64,000 nt of DNA from Pseudomonadota bacterium (lineage in GTDB: Bacteria > Pseudomonadota > Gammaproteobacteria > Burkholderiales > Thiobacillaceae), in the NCBI GenBank assembly GCA_021811235.1, contig JAJZPG010000004.1, positions 83,943-147,942 on the forward strand. Reading direction: 5' to 3'. How positions within the stretch are numbered: the stretch's first letter is position 1; every line of letters starts with the position of its first letter. This document shows, one piece after another, positions 45,605-55,290 of the stretch. The notes under the pieces were generated by a model that saw only the letters and a list, made by a program, of their open reading frames with translations, was not told where the DNA came from and searched no databases. The position numbers were made by a program, and so were the translations under genes.

Positions 45605-48403
45605 GTGAACGATTCTAGTAGTCAGCCCAGAAAGATCCTGCTGTTGGTGGACGGTTCGTCCTATCTGTACCGCGCATTCCACGCGCTGCCCGATCTCCGC
45701 AACGCGGCGGGCGAGCCGACCAATGCGATCAAGGGCGTGCTCTCGATGCTGCACCGGCTGCGCAAGGACCATGCGGCCGATTATATCGCCTGCGTGTTCG
45801 ACGCGAAGGGCAAGACCTTCCGCGACGACCTCTATCCCGAATACAAGGCCCACCGCCCGCCGATGCCGGACGACCTGCGCAGCCAGATCGAGCCGCTGCA
45901 CGCCGCGATCCGCGCCGAGGGCTGGCCGCTCGTCGTCATCGACGGCGTCGAGGCCGACGACGTGATCGGCACGCTGGTGCGCCACGCCGCGCAAAAGGAC
46001 ATCCGCAGCATCGTCTCGACCGGCGACAAGGACATGGCGCAGCTGGTCGACGGCCACGTCACGCTGGTCAACACCATGAGCGAGGAGACCCTCGACCCGG
46101 CCGGCGTCGCCACCAAGTTCGGCGTGCCGCCCGAACGCATCATCGACTACCTCACGCTGGTGGGCGACGCCGTCGACAACGTGCCGGGCGTCGCCAAATG
46201 CGGCCCCAAGACCGCGGTCAAATGGCTCGCCGAATACGGCACGCTCGACAATCTGATGGCGCATGCCGGCGAGATCAAGGGCGTGGTCGGCGACAACCTG
46301 CGCGCCGCGCTCGATTGGCTGCCGCAGGCGCGCGTGCTGATCACCATCAAGACCGACGTCGACCTGCCCTTCGATTTCGACGACCTCGTGCTGAAACCGC
46401 GCGACACCGAGACGCTGCGCACGCTATTCGAGCGCTACCAGTTCCGCACCTGGCTGCGCGAACTCGACGCCGCCGCGACTGCGAGCCCCGAGGCCCAAAA
46501 GGACTCCGATCCACCACGTGCCAAAGTCCCGCAAGGCGGGATGGAATCGTATGCCCCTGAACAGGATTGCAGCGGCGACCACCGGGCCCACTACGAGACG
46601 ATCCTCAGCGAGGCCCAGCTCGACGCCTGGGTCGCCAGGCTCGAAGCCGCACCGGTCTTCGCGCTCGACACCGAGACCACCAGCCTCAACGCCATGCAGG
46701 CCGAGCTGGTCGGCATCTCGTTCGCCACGAGCCACGGCGAGGCTGCCTATTTGCCGCTGGCGCACCACTACGCCGGCGCGCCGCAGCAACTCGATCGCGC
46801 CGCCGCGCTGGCGAAGCTGAAGCCGCTACTGGAAAATCCCGCACCGAAAATCGTCGGCCAGCACCTCAAGTACGACCGCCACGTCTTCGCCAACGCCGGC
46901 ATCGCGCTTGGGGGGATCGGAGGCGGCGGCGTCATCGACGACACCCTGCTGCAGTCCTACGTGCTCGAAGCGCACCAGTCGCACGAGCTCGGCAACCTGG
47001 CGTCGCGCCATCTGGGGCTGGCAACGATCAGCTACGACGACGTCACCGGCAAGGGCGCGGCGCGCATCGGCTTCGAGCAGGTCGCCGTCGAACGCGCCAG
47101 CGAATACGCCGCCGAGGACGCCGACGTGACCCTGCGCGTGCGCGATGCGCTGGCGCCGCAGATCGCCGCATCGGACAAGCTCGAATTCGTGTACCGCAAC
47201 ATCGAGCTGCCGGTCGCCGGGATCCTGTTCCGCATGGAACGTGCCGGCGTGCTGCTCGACCGGGAATTGCTGGCGGTGCAAAGCGGCGAACTCGGCCGCA
47301 AGATGCTGGAACTCGAACAGCGCGCCTACCAGGAGGCGGGACAGCCGTTCAACCTGGGCTCGCCCAAGCAGATCGGCGACATCCTCTTTACCCAAAAAGG
47401 CCTGCCGGTCATCAGGAAGACCCCCAGCGGCGCCCCGTCGACCGACGAGGAGACGCTCGAGCAGCTGGCGCTCGACCACCCGATCGCGCGCGCCATCCTC
47501 GACTACCGTGGGCTGGCCAAGCTGAAGTCGACCTACACCGACAAGCTGCCGCAGATGGTCCATCCCAAAACCGGCCGCGTGCACACCAGCTATTCGCAGG
47601 CGACCGCGGTGACCGGGCGGCTGGCGAGCTCCGACCCCAACCTGCAGAACATTCCCGCGCGCACCCTGGAGGGTCGCCGTATCCGCGAGGCCTTCATCGC
47701 GCCGCCCGGGCACCTGCTGGTGTCGGCCGACTATTCGCAGATCGAACTGCGCATCATGGCGCACCTGTCGGACGACGCCGGTTTGCTGACCGCCTTCGCC
47801 GAGGACCGCGACATCCATACGGCCACCGCCGCCGAGGTATTCGGCGTGGCGCTGGCCGAGGTGAGCAACGACCAGCGGCGCATGGCCAAGGTGATCAACT
47901 TCGGCCTCATCTACGGCATGTCGGCGTTCGGCCTCGCCAGCCAGCTCAACCTGGAACGCGCCGCCGCGCAGGCCTACATCGACCGCTACTTCGCGCGCTA
48001 TCCGGGCGTCGCCGACTACATGCAGCGCACCCGCGACGCCGCCCGCAGCCAGGGCTACGTCGAGACCGTGTTCGGCCGCCGCCTCTACCTGCCGGAAATC
48101 AACGCCAAGAATCCGCAGCGCCGCCAGGGCGCCGAGCGCGCCGCGATCAACGCGCCGATGCAGGGCACCGCCGCCGACCTCATCAAGCTGGCGATGATCG
48201 CGGTGCAGGGCTGGCTGGATCGTGAAAAGCTGGCCAGCCGGCTGCTGCTGCAGGTGCACGACGAACTCATCCTCGAAGTGCCGGAAAACGAGCTCGACCG
48301 CGTGCGCGCCGAACTGCCCGCGCACATGTGCAACGTCGCCGAACTCAAGGTGCCGCTGCGCGTCGGTGTCGGCGCGGGCCGCAACTGGGAGGCGGCGCAC
48401 TGA
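45605..48403 (+). CDS. polA: DNA polymerase I
   Basis: The 932-residue enzyme has the 5'-3' nuclease (about 10-285; VDGSSYLYRAFHALP start). Its 3'-5' exonuclease is intact: DTETTSLN holds D355 and E357, with HLKYDRHVF and YAAEDADVT. The polymerase domain has motif A DYSQIELR (D709) and motif C VHDELI. All catalytic residues for the three activities are present. Residues about 298-318, in the linker between the 5' nuclease and the 3'-5' exonuclease, are encoded by a copy of the palindromic repeat. Length is close to the 928 residues of E. coli PolA, so the repeat may have replaced linker sequence. The start is the GTG at 45605. A terminator follows. Confidence 0.95.
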   Translation: MNDSSSQPRKILLLVDGSSYLYRAFHALPDLRNAAGEPTNAIKGVLSMLHRLRKDHAADYIACVFDAKGKTFRDDLYPEYKAHRPPMPDDLRSQIEPLHAAIRAEGWPLVVIDGVEADDVIGTLVRHAAQKDIRSIVSTGDKDMAQLVDGHVTLVNTMSEETLDPAGVATKFGVPPERIIDYLTLVGDAVDNVPGVAKCGPKTAVKWLAEYGTLDNLMAHAGEIKGVVGDNLRAALDWLPQARVLITIKTDVDLPFDFDDLVLKPRDTETLRTLFERYQFRTWLRELDAAATASPEAQKDSDPPRAKVPQGGMESYAPEQDCSGDHRAHYETILSEAQLDAWVARLEAAPVFALDTETTSLNAMQAELVGISFATSHGEAAYLPLAHHYAGAPQQLDRAAALAKLKPLLENPAPKIVGQHLKYDRHVFANAGIALGGIGGGGVIDDTLLQSYVLEAHQSHELGNLASRHLGLATISYDDVTGKGAARIGFEQVAVERASEYAAEDADVTLRVRDALAPQIAASDKLEFVYRNIELPVAGILFRMERAGVLLDRELLAVQSGELGRKMLELEQRAYQEAGQPFNLGSPKQIGDILFTQKGLPVIRKTPSGAPSTDEETLEQLALDHPIARAILDYRGLAKLKSTYTDKLPQMVHPKTGRVHTSYSQATAVTGRLASSDPNLQNIPARTLEGRRIREAFIAPPGHLLVSADYSQIELRIMAHLSDDAGLLTAFAEDRDIHTATAAEVFGVALAEVSNDQRRMAKVINFGLIYGMSAFGLASQLNLERAAAQAYIDRYFARYPGVADYMQRTRDAARSQGYVETVFGRRLYLPEINAKNPQRRQGAERAAINAPMQGTAADLIKLAMIAVQGWLDREKLASRLLLQVHDELILEVPENELDRVRAELPAHMCNVAELKVPLRVGVGAGRNWEAAH
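46497..46555 (+). repeat. In-frame copy of the 51-base-type palindromic repeat inside polA
   Basis: The outer arms GGACTCCGATCCAC and GGAATCGTATGCC match the array at 16895-17166; the inner stem is different (TCCCGC-AA-GGCGGGA). It encodes KDSDPPRAK...ESYA in the same frame as the array's and the other genic copy's peptide. It lies in a non-catalytic linker. Confidence 0.88.
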
Positions 48404-48431
48404 CCTGCATAGCGGGACAGGCCATAAAAAA

Positions 48432-48451
48432 ACGGGCGCCGCGGCGCCCGT
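48432..48451. terminator. Bidirectional terminator between polA and the OmpA gene
   Basis: A nine-base perfect stem ACGGGCGCC/GGCGCCCGT with a two-base loop has a seven-A run before and a four-T run after. It can end polA and, more strongly, the convergent OmpA gene. Confidence 0.9.
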
Positions 48452-48469
48452 TTTCGTGCAGCGAGCTGC

Positions 48470-49672
48470 TTACTGCTGCGGGATCAGCTCCACGCGGCGG
48501 TTCTTGAAGCGGCCTTCGGCCGTCTTGTTGTCCGCCACCGGCTTCGATTCGCCGTAGCCCTTGGCGGTCAGGCGCTCCGCCGCGACCCCCTGCTTGATCA
48601 GGTAGGCGCGCACGGCCTCGGCGCGACGCTGCGACAGCTTGAGGTTGTAGGCATCCGAGTTGACCGAGTCGGTATGGCCCGCCACCTCGACCTTCACCTC
48701 GCCCCATTCCTTCAGGGTGGCCGCCGCGTTGTCCAGGATCGCGATCGACTCGGGACGCAGCTTGGAACTGTCGTGATCGAAGTTCACGCCGTCCAGCGTC
48801 AGCTTGCGCGGCGCCGCGGGCTCGACCGCCGGCGCGGGCTCGGCGGCCTTGGGCGGGCAGCCGTCGACCGTGCCCGGCGCCGGCACGGTCGGGCAGGCGT
48901 CCTTGTGGTCGGGAATGCCGTCGCCGTCGGAATCGAGCGGACAGCCCCTGGTGTCGACCTTCACGCCGGCCGGGGTATCGGGACACTGGTCGAGGCCGTC
49001 GAACACGCCGTCGCCGTCGGAATCGAGCGGGCAGCCCTTGGCGTCGACCTTGGCGCCCTTGGGCGTGTTGGGACACTGGTCCGCACGGTCGGGTACGCCG
49101 TCGCCGTCGGAATCGAGCGGCGCGCCGAGGCCCCAGGAATAACCGAGCAACGCCTGGAAGTTGGTCAGGCCGGCGTTCGGCAGGGAGTCATTGCCGAACG
49201 ACTGGTCGGCGCGCACTTCCCAGCGGAAGGCGTCGTTGGCGCCGACTCCCCAGGATTGGCCCAGGCCCAGCGAGGCCATCGGGCGGGTGAAGTCAGGACC
49301 ATTGTCGGTATTGACGTTCATCAGGCCGAGGCCGCCGGAGAGGAACCAGTTGTAGCGCTGCTGTTTGGAAAACAGCCACTCGAGGCCGCCACGCAGCGTG
49401 GTGAGGTCGGCATCGCCCACGCCGGCACGGTTGCCGTCATACGGGCCGTACACCATGTCGCCGAAGAGATTGAAGTCGCTGCCCAGACGCTGGCCGTAGC
49501 GCAGGCCGAACAGCGGATTGACCTCGTCGTCCTTGCCGCCAACCAGATCCTCGTCGGCCCAGCCGCCGCCCAGCAGCAGGCCCAATTCGCGTTCCGGCAT
49601 CTCGGACGCCTGGGCCGTCGCGCCGCCCAGTACTGTCAGGCCTGCCAGCAGCCATGCGTAGGTGTGTTTCAT
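48470..49672 (-). CDS. OmpA-family outer-membrane protein with thrombospondin type-3 repeats
   Basis: The 400-residue protein has a signal peptide (1-22), an eight-stranded beta-barrel (about 24-190) and three calcium-binding type-3 repeats (DSDGDGVPD, DSDGDGVFD, DSDGDGIPD) each with a CP pair. After a Pro/Ala linker comes a C-terminal OmpA peptidoglycan-binding domain (about 285-400), with DHDSSKLRPES, HTDSVNSDAYNLKLSQRRAEAVR and KNRRVEL. It resembles OprF-like porins. The ATG at 49672 follows GGGAGGA. The terminator at 48432 ends it. Confidence 0.93.
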   Translation of the reverse strand: MKHTYAWLLAGLTVLGGATAQASEMPERELGLLLGGGWADEDLVGGKDDEVNPLFGLRYGQRLGSDFNLFGDMVYGPYDGNRAGVGDADLTTLRGGLEWLFSKQQRYNWFLSGGLGLMNVNTDNGPDFTRPMASLGLGQSWGVGANDAFRWEVRADQSFGNDSLPNAGLTNFQALLGYSWGLGAPLDSDGDGVPDRADQCPNTPKGAKVDAKGCPLDSDGDGVFDGLDQCPDTPAGVKVDTRGCPLDSDGDGIPDHKDACPTVPAPGTVDGCPPKAAEPAPAVEPAAPRKLTLDGVNFDHDSSKLRPESIAILDNAAATLKEWGEVKVEVAGHTDSVNSDAYNLKLSQRRAEAVRAYLIKQGVAAERLTAKGYGESKPVADNKTAEGRFKNRRVELIPQQ

Positions 49673-49840
49673 CGTGAATCCTCCCGCCAAATTCAAAAGA
49701 AAAACCGTTTGTCCGCCTCGTGCGTTCCGGACAGCATGGTCAAATTGTACCCCCCTCGCGTTGCGAGTTCGCCACATTTCGTCCGCTGCCCGCCGGAATC
49801 CTCGGCCCGTTGCACCTCCGCAACAGGCCCCGGCCCGGTC

Positions 49841-50260
49841 CTACTTGCGGAGGCTGTCGCGGATTTCCCGCAGCAGCACGATGTCTTCCGGCGGTGCCGC
49901 GGGCACAGCCGGCGGCGCCTTCTTCAGGCGGTTGATCTGCTTGACGAGGATGAAGACGATGAACGCCAGGATGACGAAGTTGAGCAGGATGGTGAGGAAG
50001 CTGCCGTAGGCGAACACCGGCACCCCGGCTTTCTTCACCTCGACCAGCGTCATCGCCACGCCTTCGGGCACCGTACCGAGGGCGACGAACAGGTTGGAAA
50101 AATCGAAACCGCCGAAGACAGCGCCGACGATCGGCATGATGAGATCGTTGACGATGGATTCGACGATCTTGCCGAAGGCCGCGCCGATGATGACGCCGAC
50201 CGCCAGGTCCATGGCATTGCCCTTGACCGCGAACTCCCTGAATTCCGACACAAAACTCAT
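49841..50260 (-). CDS. mscL: Large-conductance mechanosensitive channel
   Basis: MscL is the pentameric emergency valve that opens under membrane tension in osmotic downshock. The 139-residue product has two transmembrane helices with the conserved [22 protein letters not shown] pore stretch (split here between residues about 22-43) and a C-terminal helix with [13 protein letters not shown]. The ATG at 50260 follows GGGAGAGG. There are no operon partners. Confidence 0.96.
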   Translation of the reverse strand: MSFVSEFREFAVKGNAMDLAVGVIIGAAFGKIVESIVNDLIMPIVGAVFGGFDFSNLFVALGTVPEGVAMTLVEVKKAGVPVFAYGSFLTILLNFVILAFIVFILVKQINRLKKAPPAVPAAPPEDIVLLREIRDSLRK

Positions 50261-50352
50261 GTTGCCTCTCCCTTGGTTGATCAATTCCCGCCCTACAAAT
50301 AGTAGACGCTGCGGGGGCCTGTCTCCAGTGCCTCAAGTAATTTCTCCCCGGC

Positions 50353-50381
50353 TTGGTCGAGACCCGTGGCGGGGGTAAAAT
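50353..50381 (+). promoter_or_regulatory. dusB promoter, possibly leaderless
   Basis: TTGGTC (50353-50358) and TAAAAT (50376-50381) are spaced 17 bases. Start of transcription would be near 50388-50391, at the conserved ATG (50392). Alternatively the G-run at 50371-50375 is a ribosome binding site for an ATG at 50380. Confidence 0.5.
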
Positions 50382-50391
50382 GCGACCCCTT

Positions 50392-51444
50392 ATGCGTATC
50401 GGCCGCCACACCCTCAAGAACCGCCTGATCGTCGCCCCCATGGCCGGGGTGACCGATCGGCCTTTCCGCCAGCTGTGCAAGAAGCTGGGCGCGGGCATGG
50501 CCGTGTCCGAGATGGTGACGTCGAACTCGCTGCTGTACGGCTCAGCCAAGACCGCGCGGCGCGCCAACCACGAAGGCGAGGTCGATCCGATCAGCGTGCA
50601 GATCGCCGGCGCCGACCCGGCGATGATGGCGGAGGCCGCCCGCCACAACGTCGACCGCGGCGCCCAGATCATCGACATCAACATGGGCTGCCCGGCCAAG
50701 AAGGTTTGCAACGTGATGGCGGGTTCAGCGCTGCTGCAGGACGAGGCGCTGGTCGGCCGCATTCTCGATGCGGTGGTGAAAGCGGTGCCCGAAGTGCCAG
50801 TGACGCTGAAAATCCGCACCGGCTGGGACCGCGAGCACAGAAACGCGCTGAACATCCTCAGAATCGCCGAGAACGCCGGGGTGCAGGCGCTGGCGATGCA
50901 CGGCCGCACCCGCGCCTGCGGCTACAGCGGCGAAGCCGAATACGACACCATCAAGGCAGTGAAGGCCGAAGCGAAGATTCCGGTGATCGCCAACGGCGAC
51001 ATCACCACGCCGGAAAAGGCCCGGTACGTCCTCGACTACACCGGCGCCGACGCCGTCATGATCGGCCGCGCCGCGCAGGGCCGTCCGTGGATCTTCCGCG
51101 AGATCGAACATTTCCTGCAGACCGGCGCGCACCTGCCGCAGCCCGAGGTCGCCGAAATCCACGCCGTGCTGCTCGAGCATATCCACGACCTGTATGCCTT
51201 CTATGGCGACGTCACCGGGGTGCGCGTGGCCCGCAAGCACATTTCCTGGTACACCCGGGGGCTGGTCGGCAGCAGCGCCTTCCGTCACACCATGAACCAG
51301 CTCGACTCGGTGGCCGAACAGCTCGCCGTGGTCAACGATTACTTTGCCCAGGCAGCTCGGGCGGACAGCAGGCTGCGTTACGAAACCGGCCAAGAAAACC
51401 ACACCGCGCAAGACCTGCCGCCTGCCTCACGACTCGCGGCATAA
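50392..51444 (+). CDS. dusB: tRNA-dihydrouridine synthase DusB
   Basis: DusB reduces uridine to dihydrouridine at position 17 of tRNAs, using FMN. The 350-residue product begins RIGRHTLKNRLIVAPMAGVTDRPF and has the catalytic Cys in INMGCPAKKVCN, KIRTGWD and MIGRAAQGRPWIF. The start at 50392 agrees with homologues; an in-frame ATG at 50380 has the better ribosome binding site. The next gene is fis, the same order as in E. coli, where the pair is cotranscribed. Confidence 0.94.
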   Translation: MRIGRHTLKNRLIVAPMAGVTDRPFRQLCKKLGAGMAVSEMVTSNSLLYGSAKTARRANHEGEVDPISVQIAGADPAMMAEAARHNVDRGAQIIDINMGCPAKKVCNVMAGSALLQDEALVGRILDAVVKAVPEVPVTLKIRTGWDREHRNALNILRIAENAGVQALAMHGRTRACGYSGEAEYDTIKAVKAEAKIPVIANGDITTPEKARYVLDYTGADAVMIGRAAQGRPWIFREIEHFLQTGAHLPQPEVAEIHAVLLEHIHDLYAFYGDVTGVRVARKHISWYTRGLVGSSAFRHTMNQLDSVAEQLAVVNDYFAQAARADSRLRYETGQENHTAQDLPPASRLAA

Positions 51445-51458
51445 AGGGGAACTCAAAA

Positions 51459-51698
51459 ATGATAGAAGAAAACGAAATCGCCGCGTGCATGCGGCGGTCG
51501 CTCAATCGCTATTTCAAGGATCTTGATGGCGAAACCCCGAGCGAGATCTACAACATGGTGCTGAGCGCAGTGGAAAAACCCCTGCTGGCCTACATCCTCG
51601 ACCGCGCCGAAGGCAACCAGACGCGCGCGGCCGACATGCTCGGCATCAACCGCAATACCCTGCGCAAGAAAATGCGCGAACACGGCCTTTCCGACTAA
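51459..51698 (+). CDS. fis: Fis-type nucleoid-associated regulator
   Basis: Fis is a small DNA-bending protein that stimulates rRNA promoters and organises the chromosome. The 79-residue product is shorter at the N-terminus than E. coli Fis (98), as is normal in betaproteobacteria, and keeps the C-terminal helix-turn-helix NQTRAADMLGINRNTLRKKMREHGL. The ATG at 51459 follows AAGGGGA by eight bases. It lies directly behind dusB. Confidence 0.94.
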   Translation: MIEENEIAACMRRSLNRYFKDLDGETPSEIYNMVLSAVEKPLLAYILDRAEGNQTRAADMLGINRNTLRKKMREHGLSD

Positions 51699-51719
51699 AT
51701 CCATCCTGACCATCGCCAC

Positions 51720-53279
51720 ATGAAGATCCAGCGAGCCCTGCTCTCCGTCTCCGACAAAACCGGCCTCGTCGATTTCGCCCGCGCCCTCGCCACCGCCGGC
51801 GTCGAGCTGCTCTCCACCGGCGGCACCGCAAAGGCGCTGCGCGACGCCGGCCTCGCGGTGATCGACGTCAGCGAGTACACCGGCTTTCCGGAAATGCTCG
51901 ATGGAAGGGTCAAGACGCTGCACCCGAAGGTGCACGGCGGCATCCTGGCGCGGCGCGACCTTGCAGACCACATGGCGACCATGACCGAGCACGGCATGCC
52001 CACCATCGACCTGGTGTGCGTCAACCTCTATCCCTTCGTCGCCACGGTATCGAAGCCGCATACGCTCGACGACGCGATCGAGAACATCGACATCGGCGGC
52101 CCGGCGATGGTGCGCTCGTCGGCCAAGAACTACCGCTTCGTGGCCATCGTCACCGACCCGGCCGACTACCCTCAGCTCATCACCGAGATGCAGGCCAACG
52201 GCGGCGCGCTGACCGACGCCACCCGCTTCGGGCTGGCGAAGAAGGCCTTCTCCCACACCGCCGAATACGACGGCGCGATCAGCAACTACCTGACTGCGCT
52301 GAATGAAAACAACGAACGCGAAGCCTTCGGCGAAAAGCTGAACCTGCAGTTCACCCGCGCGCAGACCTGCCGCTACGGCGAGAACCCGCACCAGGCCGGC
52401 GCCTTCTACGTCGAGTCCCACGCCCCCGCCGGGACGATCTCGACCGCGCGCCAGATCCAGGGCAAGGAACTCAGCTACAACAACATCGCCGACACCGACG
52501 CCGCGCTCGAATGCGTCAAGCAGTTCGACGCCGCCCCGGCCTGCGTCATCGTCAAGCACGCCAATCCCTGCGGCGTCGCCTACGGCGCGACCCTGCTCGA
52601 AGCCTACGACCGCGCCTACCAGACCGACCCCGAGTCGGCCTTCGGCGGCATCATCGCCTTCAACGGGCGGCTGGACGGCGCCACCGCGCAGGCCATCGTC
52701 GACCGCCAGTTCGTCGAGGTCATCATCGCGCCCGAAGTCAGCCCGGAAGCGTCCGCCGCCGTCGCCGCGAAGAAGAACGTGCGCCTGCTCGAATGCGGCG
52801 CGTGGTCGGGCAACGTCGCCCAGCTCGACATGAAGCGCGTGGCCGGCGGTCTCCTGGTGCAGGATGCCGACGTGCTGCTCAACGCCGAATTGAAAGTCGT
52901 CACCCAGCGCGCGCCGACCGACAAGGAAATGGACGACCTGCTGTTCGCCTGGCGCGTCGCCAAGTTCGTCAAGTCCAATGCCATCGTCTACGCGAAAGAC
53001 CGCATGACGGTCGGCGTCGGCGCCGGCCAGATGTCGCGGGTCAACTCCGCGCGCATCGCCGCCATCAAGGCCGAGCACGCGGGCCTCGTGGTGCCCGGCT
53101 CGGTGATGGCGAGCGACGCCTTCTTCCCCTTCCGCGACGGCATCGACCAGGCCGCCGCCGCCGGCATCCAGGCGGTGATCCAGCCCGGCGGTTCGATGCG
53201 CGACGACGAGGTCATCGCGGCGGCGAACGAGCACGGCATCGCGATGGTGTTTACCGGCACCCGGCATTTCAGGCATTGA
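51720..53279 (+). CDS. purH: Bifunctional AICAR transformylase / IMP cyclohydrolase
   Basis: PurH carries out the last two steps of IMP synthesis. The 519-residue product has an N-terminal cyclohydrolase ([42 protein letters not shown]) and a C-terminal transformylase ([38 protein letters not shown]). Length matches the family. It is followed by the repeat at 53289-53437 and purD. Confidence 0.97.
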   Translation: MKIQRALLSVSDKTGLVDFARALATAGVELLSTGGTAKALRDAGLAVIDVSEYTGFPEMLDGRVKTLHPKVHGGILARRDLADHMATMTEHGMPTIDLVCVNLYPFVATVSKPHTLDDAIENIDIGGPAMVRSSAKNYRFVAIVTDPADYPQLITEMQANGGALTDATRFGLAKKAFSHTAEYDGAISNYLTALNENNEREAFGEKLNLQFTRAQTCRYGENPHQAGAFYVESHAPAGTISTARQIQGKELSYNNIADTDAALECVKQFDAAPACVIVKHANPCGVAYGATLLEAYDRAYQTDPESAFGGIIAFNGRLDGATAQAIVDRQFVEVIIAPEVSPEASAAVAAKKNVRLLECGAWSGNVAQLDMKRVAGGLLVQDADVLLNAELKVVTQRAPTDKEMDDLLFAWRVAKFVKSNAIVYAKDRMTVGVGAGQMSRVNSARIAAIKAEHAGLVVPGSVMASDAFFPFRDGIDQAAAAGIQAVIQPGGSMRDDEVIAAANEHGIAMVFTGTRHFRH

Positions 53280-53288
53280 TTGCGAGGG

Positions 53289-53437
53289 GCTGGGAGCTAG
53301 GGGCCAGGGGTTAGGATTTAGGGGCTAGGGAATGAGCGGCTTCGCCGCACCTCTTGAATTTTCTAGCGCGGCGAAGCCGCACAAAGTCCCCTAATCCCTA
53401 GCTCCTAGCCCCTAATCCCTGACCCTAACCCCTAACC
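53289..53437. repeat. Inverted-repeat element with TTAGGGG-type units between purH and purD
   Basis: The left arm (53289-53331) is made of AGGGGCTAGGG / AGGGGTTAGG units and the right arm (53395-53437) of their complements CCCTAGC / CCCTAACC. Inside lies a second hairpin, GCGGCTTCGCCGC (53336-53348) with GCGGCGAAGCCGC (53368-53380). It fills most of the 172-base gap. Confidence 0.85.
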
Positions 53438-53451
53438 AAGCCCACACACAC

Positions 53452-54732
53452 ATGAAGATCCTCGTCATCGGCTCCGGCGGACGTGAACACGCACTGGCGT
53501 GGAAGCTCGCGCAATCGCCCCGCATCTCGCAAGTATTCGTCGCCCCCGGCAACGGCGGCACGGCGACCGAGGACGGCCTCGTCAACGTGCCGTTCACCGA
53601 CATCCCGGCGCTGGTCGATTTCGTGCGCAAGGATCCCGACATCGCGCTCACCGTCGTCGGCCCCGAAGCGCCGCTGGCGGCGGGTGTGGTCGACGCCTTC
53701 CGTGCCGCCGGACTGAAGATATTCGGTCCCACCCAGGCCGCGGCCCAGCTCGAAAGCTCGAAGGATTTCGCCAAGCAGTTCATGGCGCGCCACCGCATCC
53801 CCACCGCCGCCTTCGGCACCTTCACCGACGCCGCCGCCGCGCATGCCTACATCGACCAGCACGGCGCGCCCATCGTGGTGAAGGCCGACGGTCTGGCCGC
53901 CGGCAAGGGGGTGGTCGTCGCCATGAGCGCCGAGGAAGCACACGCCGCGGTCGACGCCATGCTTGCCGGCAACAGCATGGGCGAAGCCGGCCACCGCGTG
54001 GTGATCGAGGAATGCCTCACCGGCGAGGAAGCCAGCTTCATCGTCATGGTCGACGGCGAGCACGTGCTGCCGCTCGCCTCCAGCCAGGACCACAAGCGCC
54101 TCAAGGACGGCGACCAGGGGCCCAACACCGGCGGCATGGGCGCCTATTCGCCGGCGCCAGTCGTCACCCCCGAGCTGCATGCGCGCATCATGCGCGAAGT
54201 GATCCACCCCACCGTCGAAGGCATGGCCGCCGACGGCATCCGCTACACCGGTTTCCTCTACGCCGGCATCATGGTGTCTGCGGAGGGCGCGCCCAAGGTG
54301 CTCGAATTCAACTGCCGCATGGGCGACCCGGAAACCCAGCCGATCATGATGCGGCTGAAATCCGATTTCGTTTCCCTGGTGGAAGCCGCCGTCAACGGCA
54401 AGCTCGACCAGGTCGAAGTCGAGTGGGACCGCCGCACCGCGCTCGCCGTGGTGCTCGCCGCCGCCGGCTATCCCGATGCGCCGCAGAAGGGCGCCGTCCT
54501 CGGCGCGCTGCCCGCGGCTGCCGACGACCTGCACGTGTTCCACGCCGGCACTGCCGGACAGGACGGCCAGACCGTGGTGAGCGGCGGCCGCGTGCTGGCG
54601 GTGACCGCGCTCGGCGACAGCGTGCGCATGGCGCAGAAGCGCGCCTACGAGGCGGTGGCCGGCATCCACTTCGACGGCATGCAATACCGCCGCGACATCG
54701 GCTGGCGCGCGCTCGACCGCAACAAGAAGTGA
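53452..54732 (+). CDS. purD: Phosphoribosylamine-glycine ligase
   Basis: PurD makes glycinamide ribonucleotide in purine synthesis. The 426-residue ATP-grasp protein begins [19 protein letters not shown] and has [29 protein letters not shown] and [14 protein letters not shown]. Length is typical. The start ATG at 53452 follows the repeat element; the nearest ribosome-binding-like sequence is weak. Confidence 0.97.
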   Translation: MKILVIGSGGREHALAWKLAQSPRISQVFVAPGNGGTATEDGLVNVPFTDIPALVDFVRKDPDIALTVVGPEAPLAAGVVDAFRAAGLKIFGPTQAAAQLESSKDFAKQFMARHRIPTAAFGTFTDAAAAHAYIDQHGAPIVVKADGLAAGKGVVVAMSAEEAHAAVDAMLAGNSMGEAGHRVVIEECLTGEEASFIVMVDGEHVLPLASSQDHKRLKDGDQGPNTGGMGAYSPAPVVTPELHARIMREVIHPTVEGMAADGIRYTGFLYAGIMVSAEGAPKVLEFNCRMGDPETQPIMMRLKSDFVSLVEAAVNGKLDQVEVEWDRRTALAVVLAAAGYPDAPQKGAVLGALPAAADDLHVFHAGTAGQDGQTVVSGGRVLAVTALGDSVRMAQKRAYEAVAGIHFDGMQYRRDIGWRALDRNKK

Positions 54733-54741
54733 GGCCGGCCG

Positions 54742-55290
54742 GTGAGCGGTGAGGCCCGTTCCCTGCGCGCATACCTCAGGCGCGGCGGACTGATCGCCTA
54801 CCCTACCGAATCCTGTTTCGGCCTCGGCTGCGACCCGCGCAATCCGCGCGCCCTCAAGCGCCTCATCCGCCTCAAGGGCCGCAGCGCCGCCAAGGGCATG
54901 CTGCTGATCGCCGACCGCTTCAGGCGCCTGCAGCCTTTCGTGCGCCCGCTCGCCCCTGCCGACCGCGCCCGCCTGCAGAAATCCTGGCCCGGCCCGGTCA
55001 CCTGGGTGGTGCCGGCCTCCGCCACCTGTCCACCCTTGCTCACCGGCGGCCGTCCGACAATTGCCGTGCGCGTCACCGCCCACCCCGGCGCCGCCCGCCT
55101 GTGCCGCACGCTGGGCATGGCGCTGGTCTCGACCAGTGCCAACAAAAGCGGCCAGAAACCTGCCAAAACCGCTGCAGAATGCCGCAGAATATTCGGCGCG
55201 CGGGTGCGCGTGGTCGCTGGTCGCATCGGCCAGCGCCGCCGCCCCTCCACCCTGATCGACCTTGCAACCGGAACCGTCCTCCGCCCCTGA
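54742..55290 (+). CDS. tsaC: Threonylcarbamoyl-AMP synthase (Sua5/YciO/YrdC family)
   Basis: TsaC makes threonylcarbamoyl-AMP for the t6A37 modification of tRNA. The 182-residue product has [18 protein letters not shown], the [12 protein letters not shown] loop, [10 protein letters not shown] and VRVTAHP, and ends with [15 protein letters not shown]. It lacks the C-terminal Sua5 domain, as in TsaC/RimN. The start is GTG at 54742, nine bases after purD. The stop overlaps the hemF start. Confidence 0.92.
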   Translation: MSGEARSLRAYLRRGGLIAYPTESCFGLGCDPRNPRALKRLIRLKGRSAAKGMLLIADRFRRLQPFVRPLAPADRARLQKSWPGPVTWVVPASATCPPLLTGGRPTIAVRVTAHPGAARLCRTLGMALVSTSANKSGQKPAKTAAECRRIFGARVRVVAGRIGQRRRPSTLIDLATGTVLRP

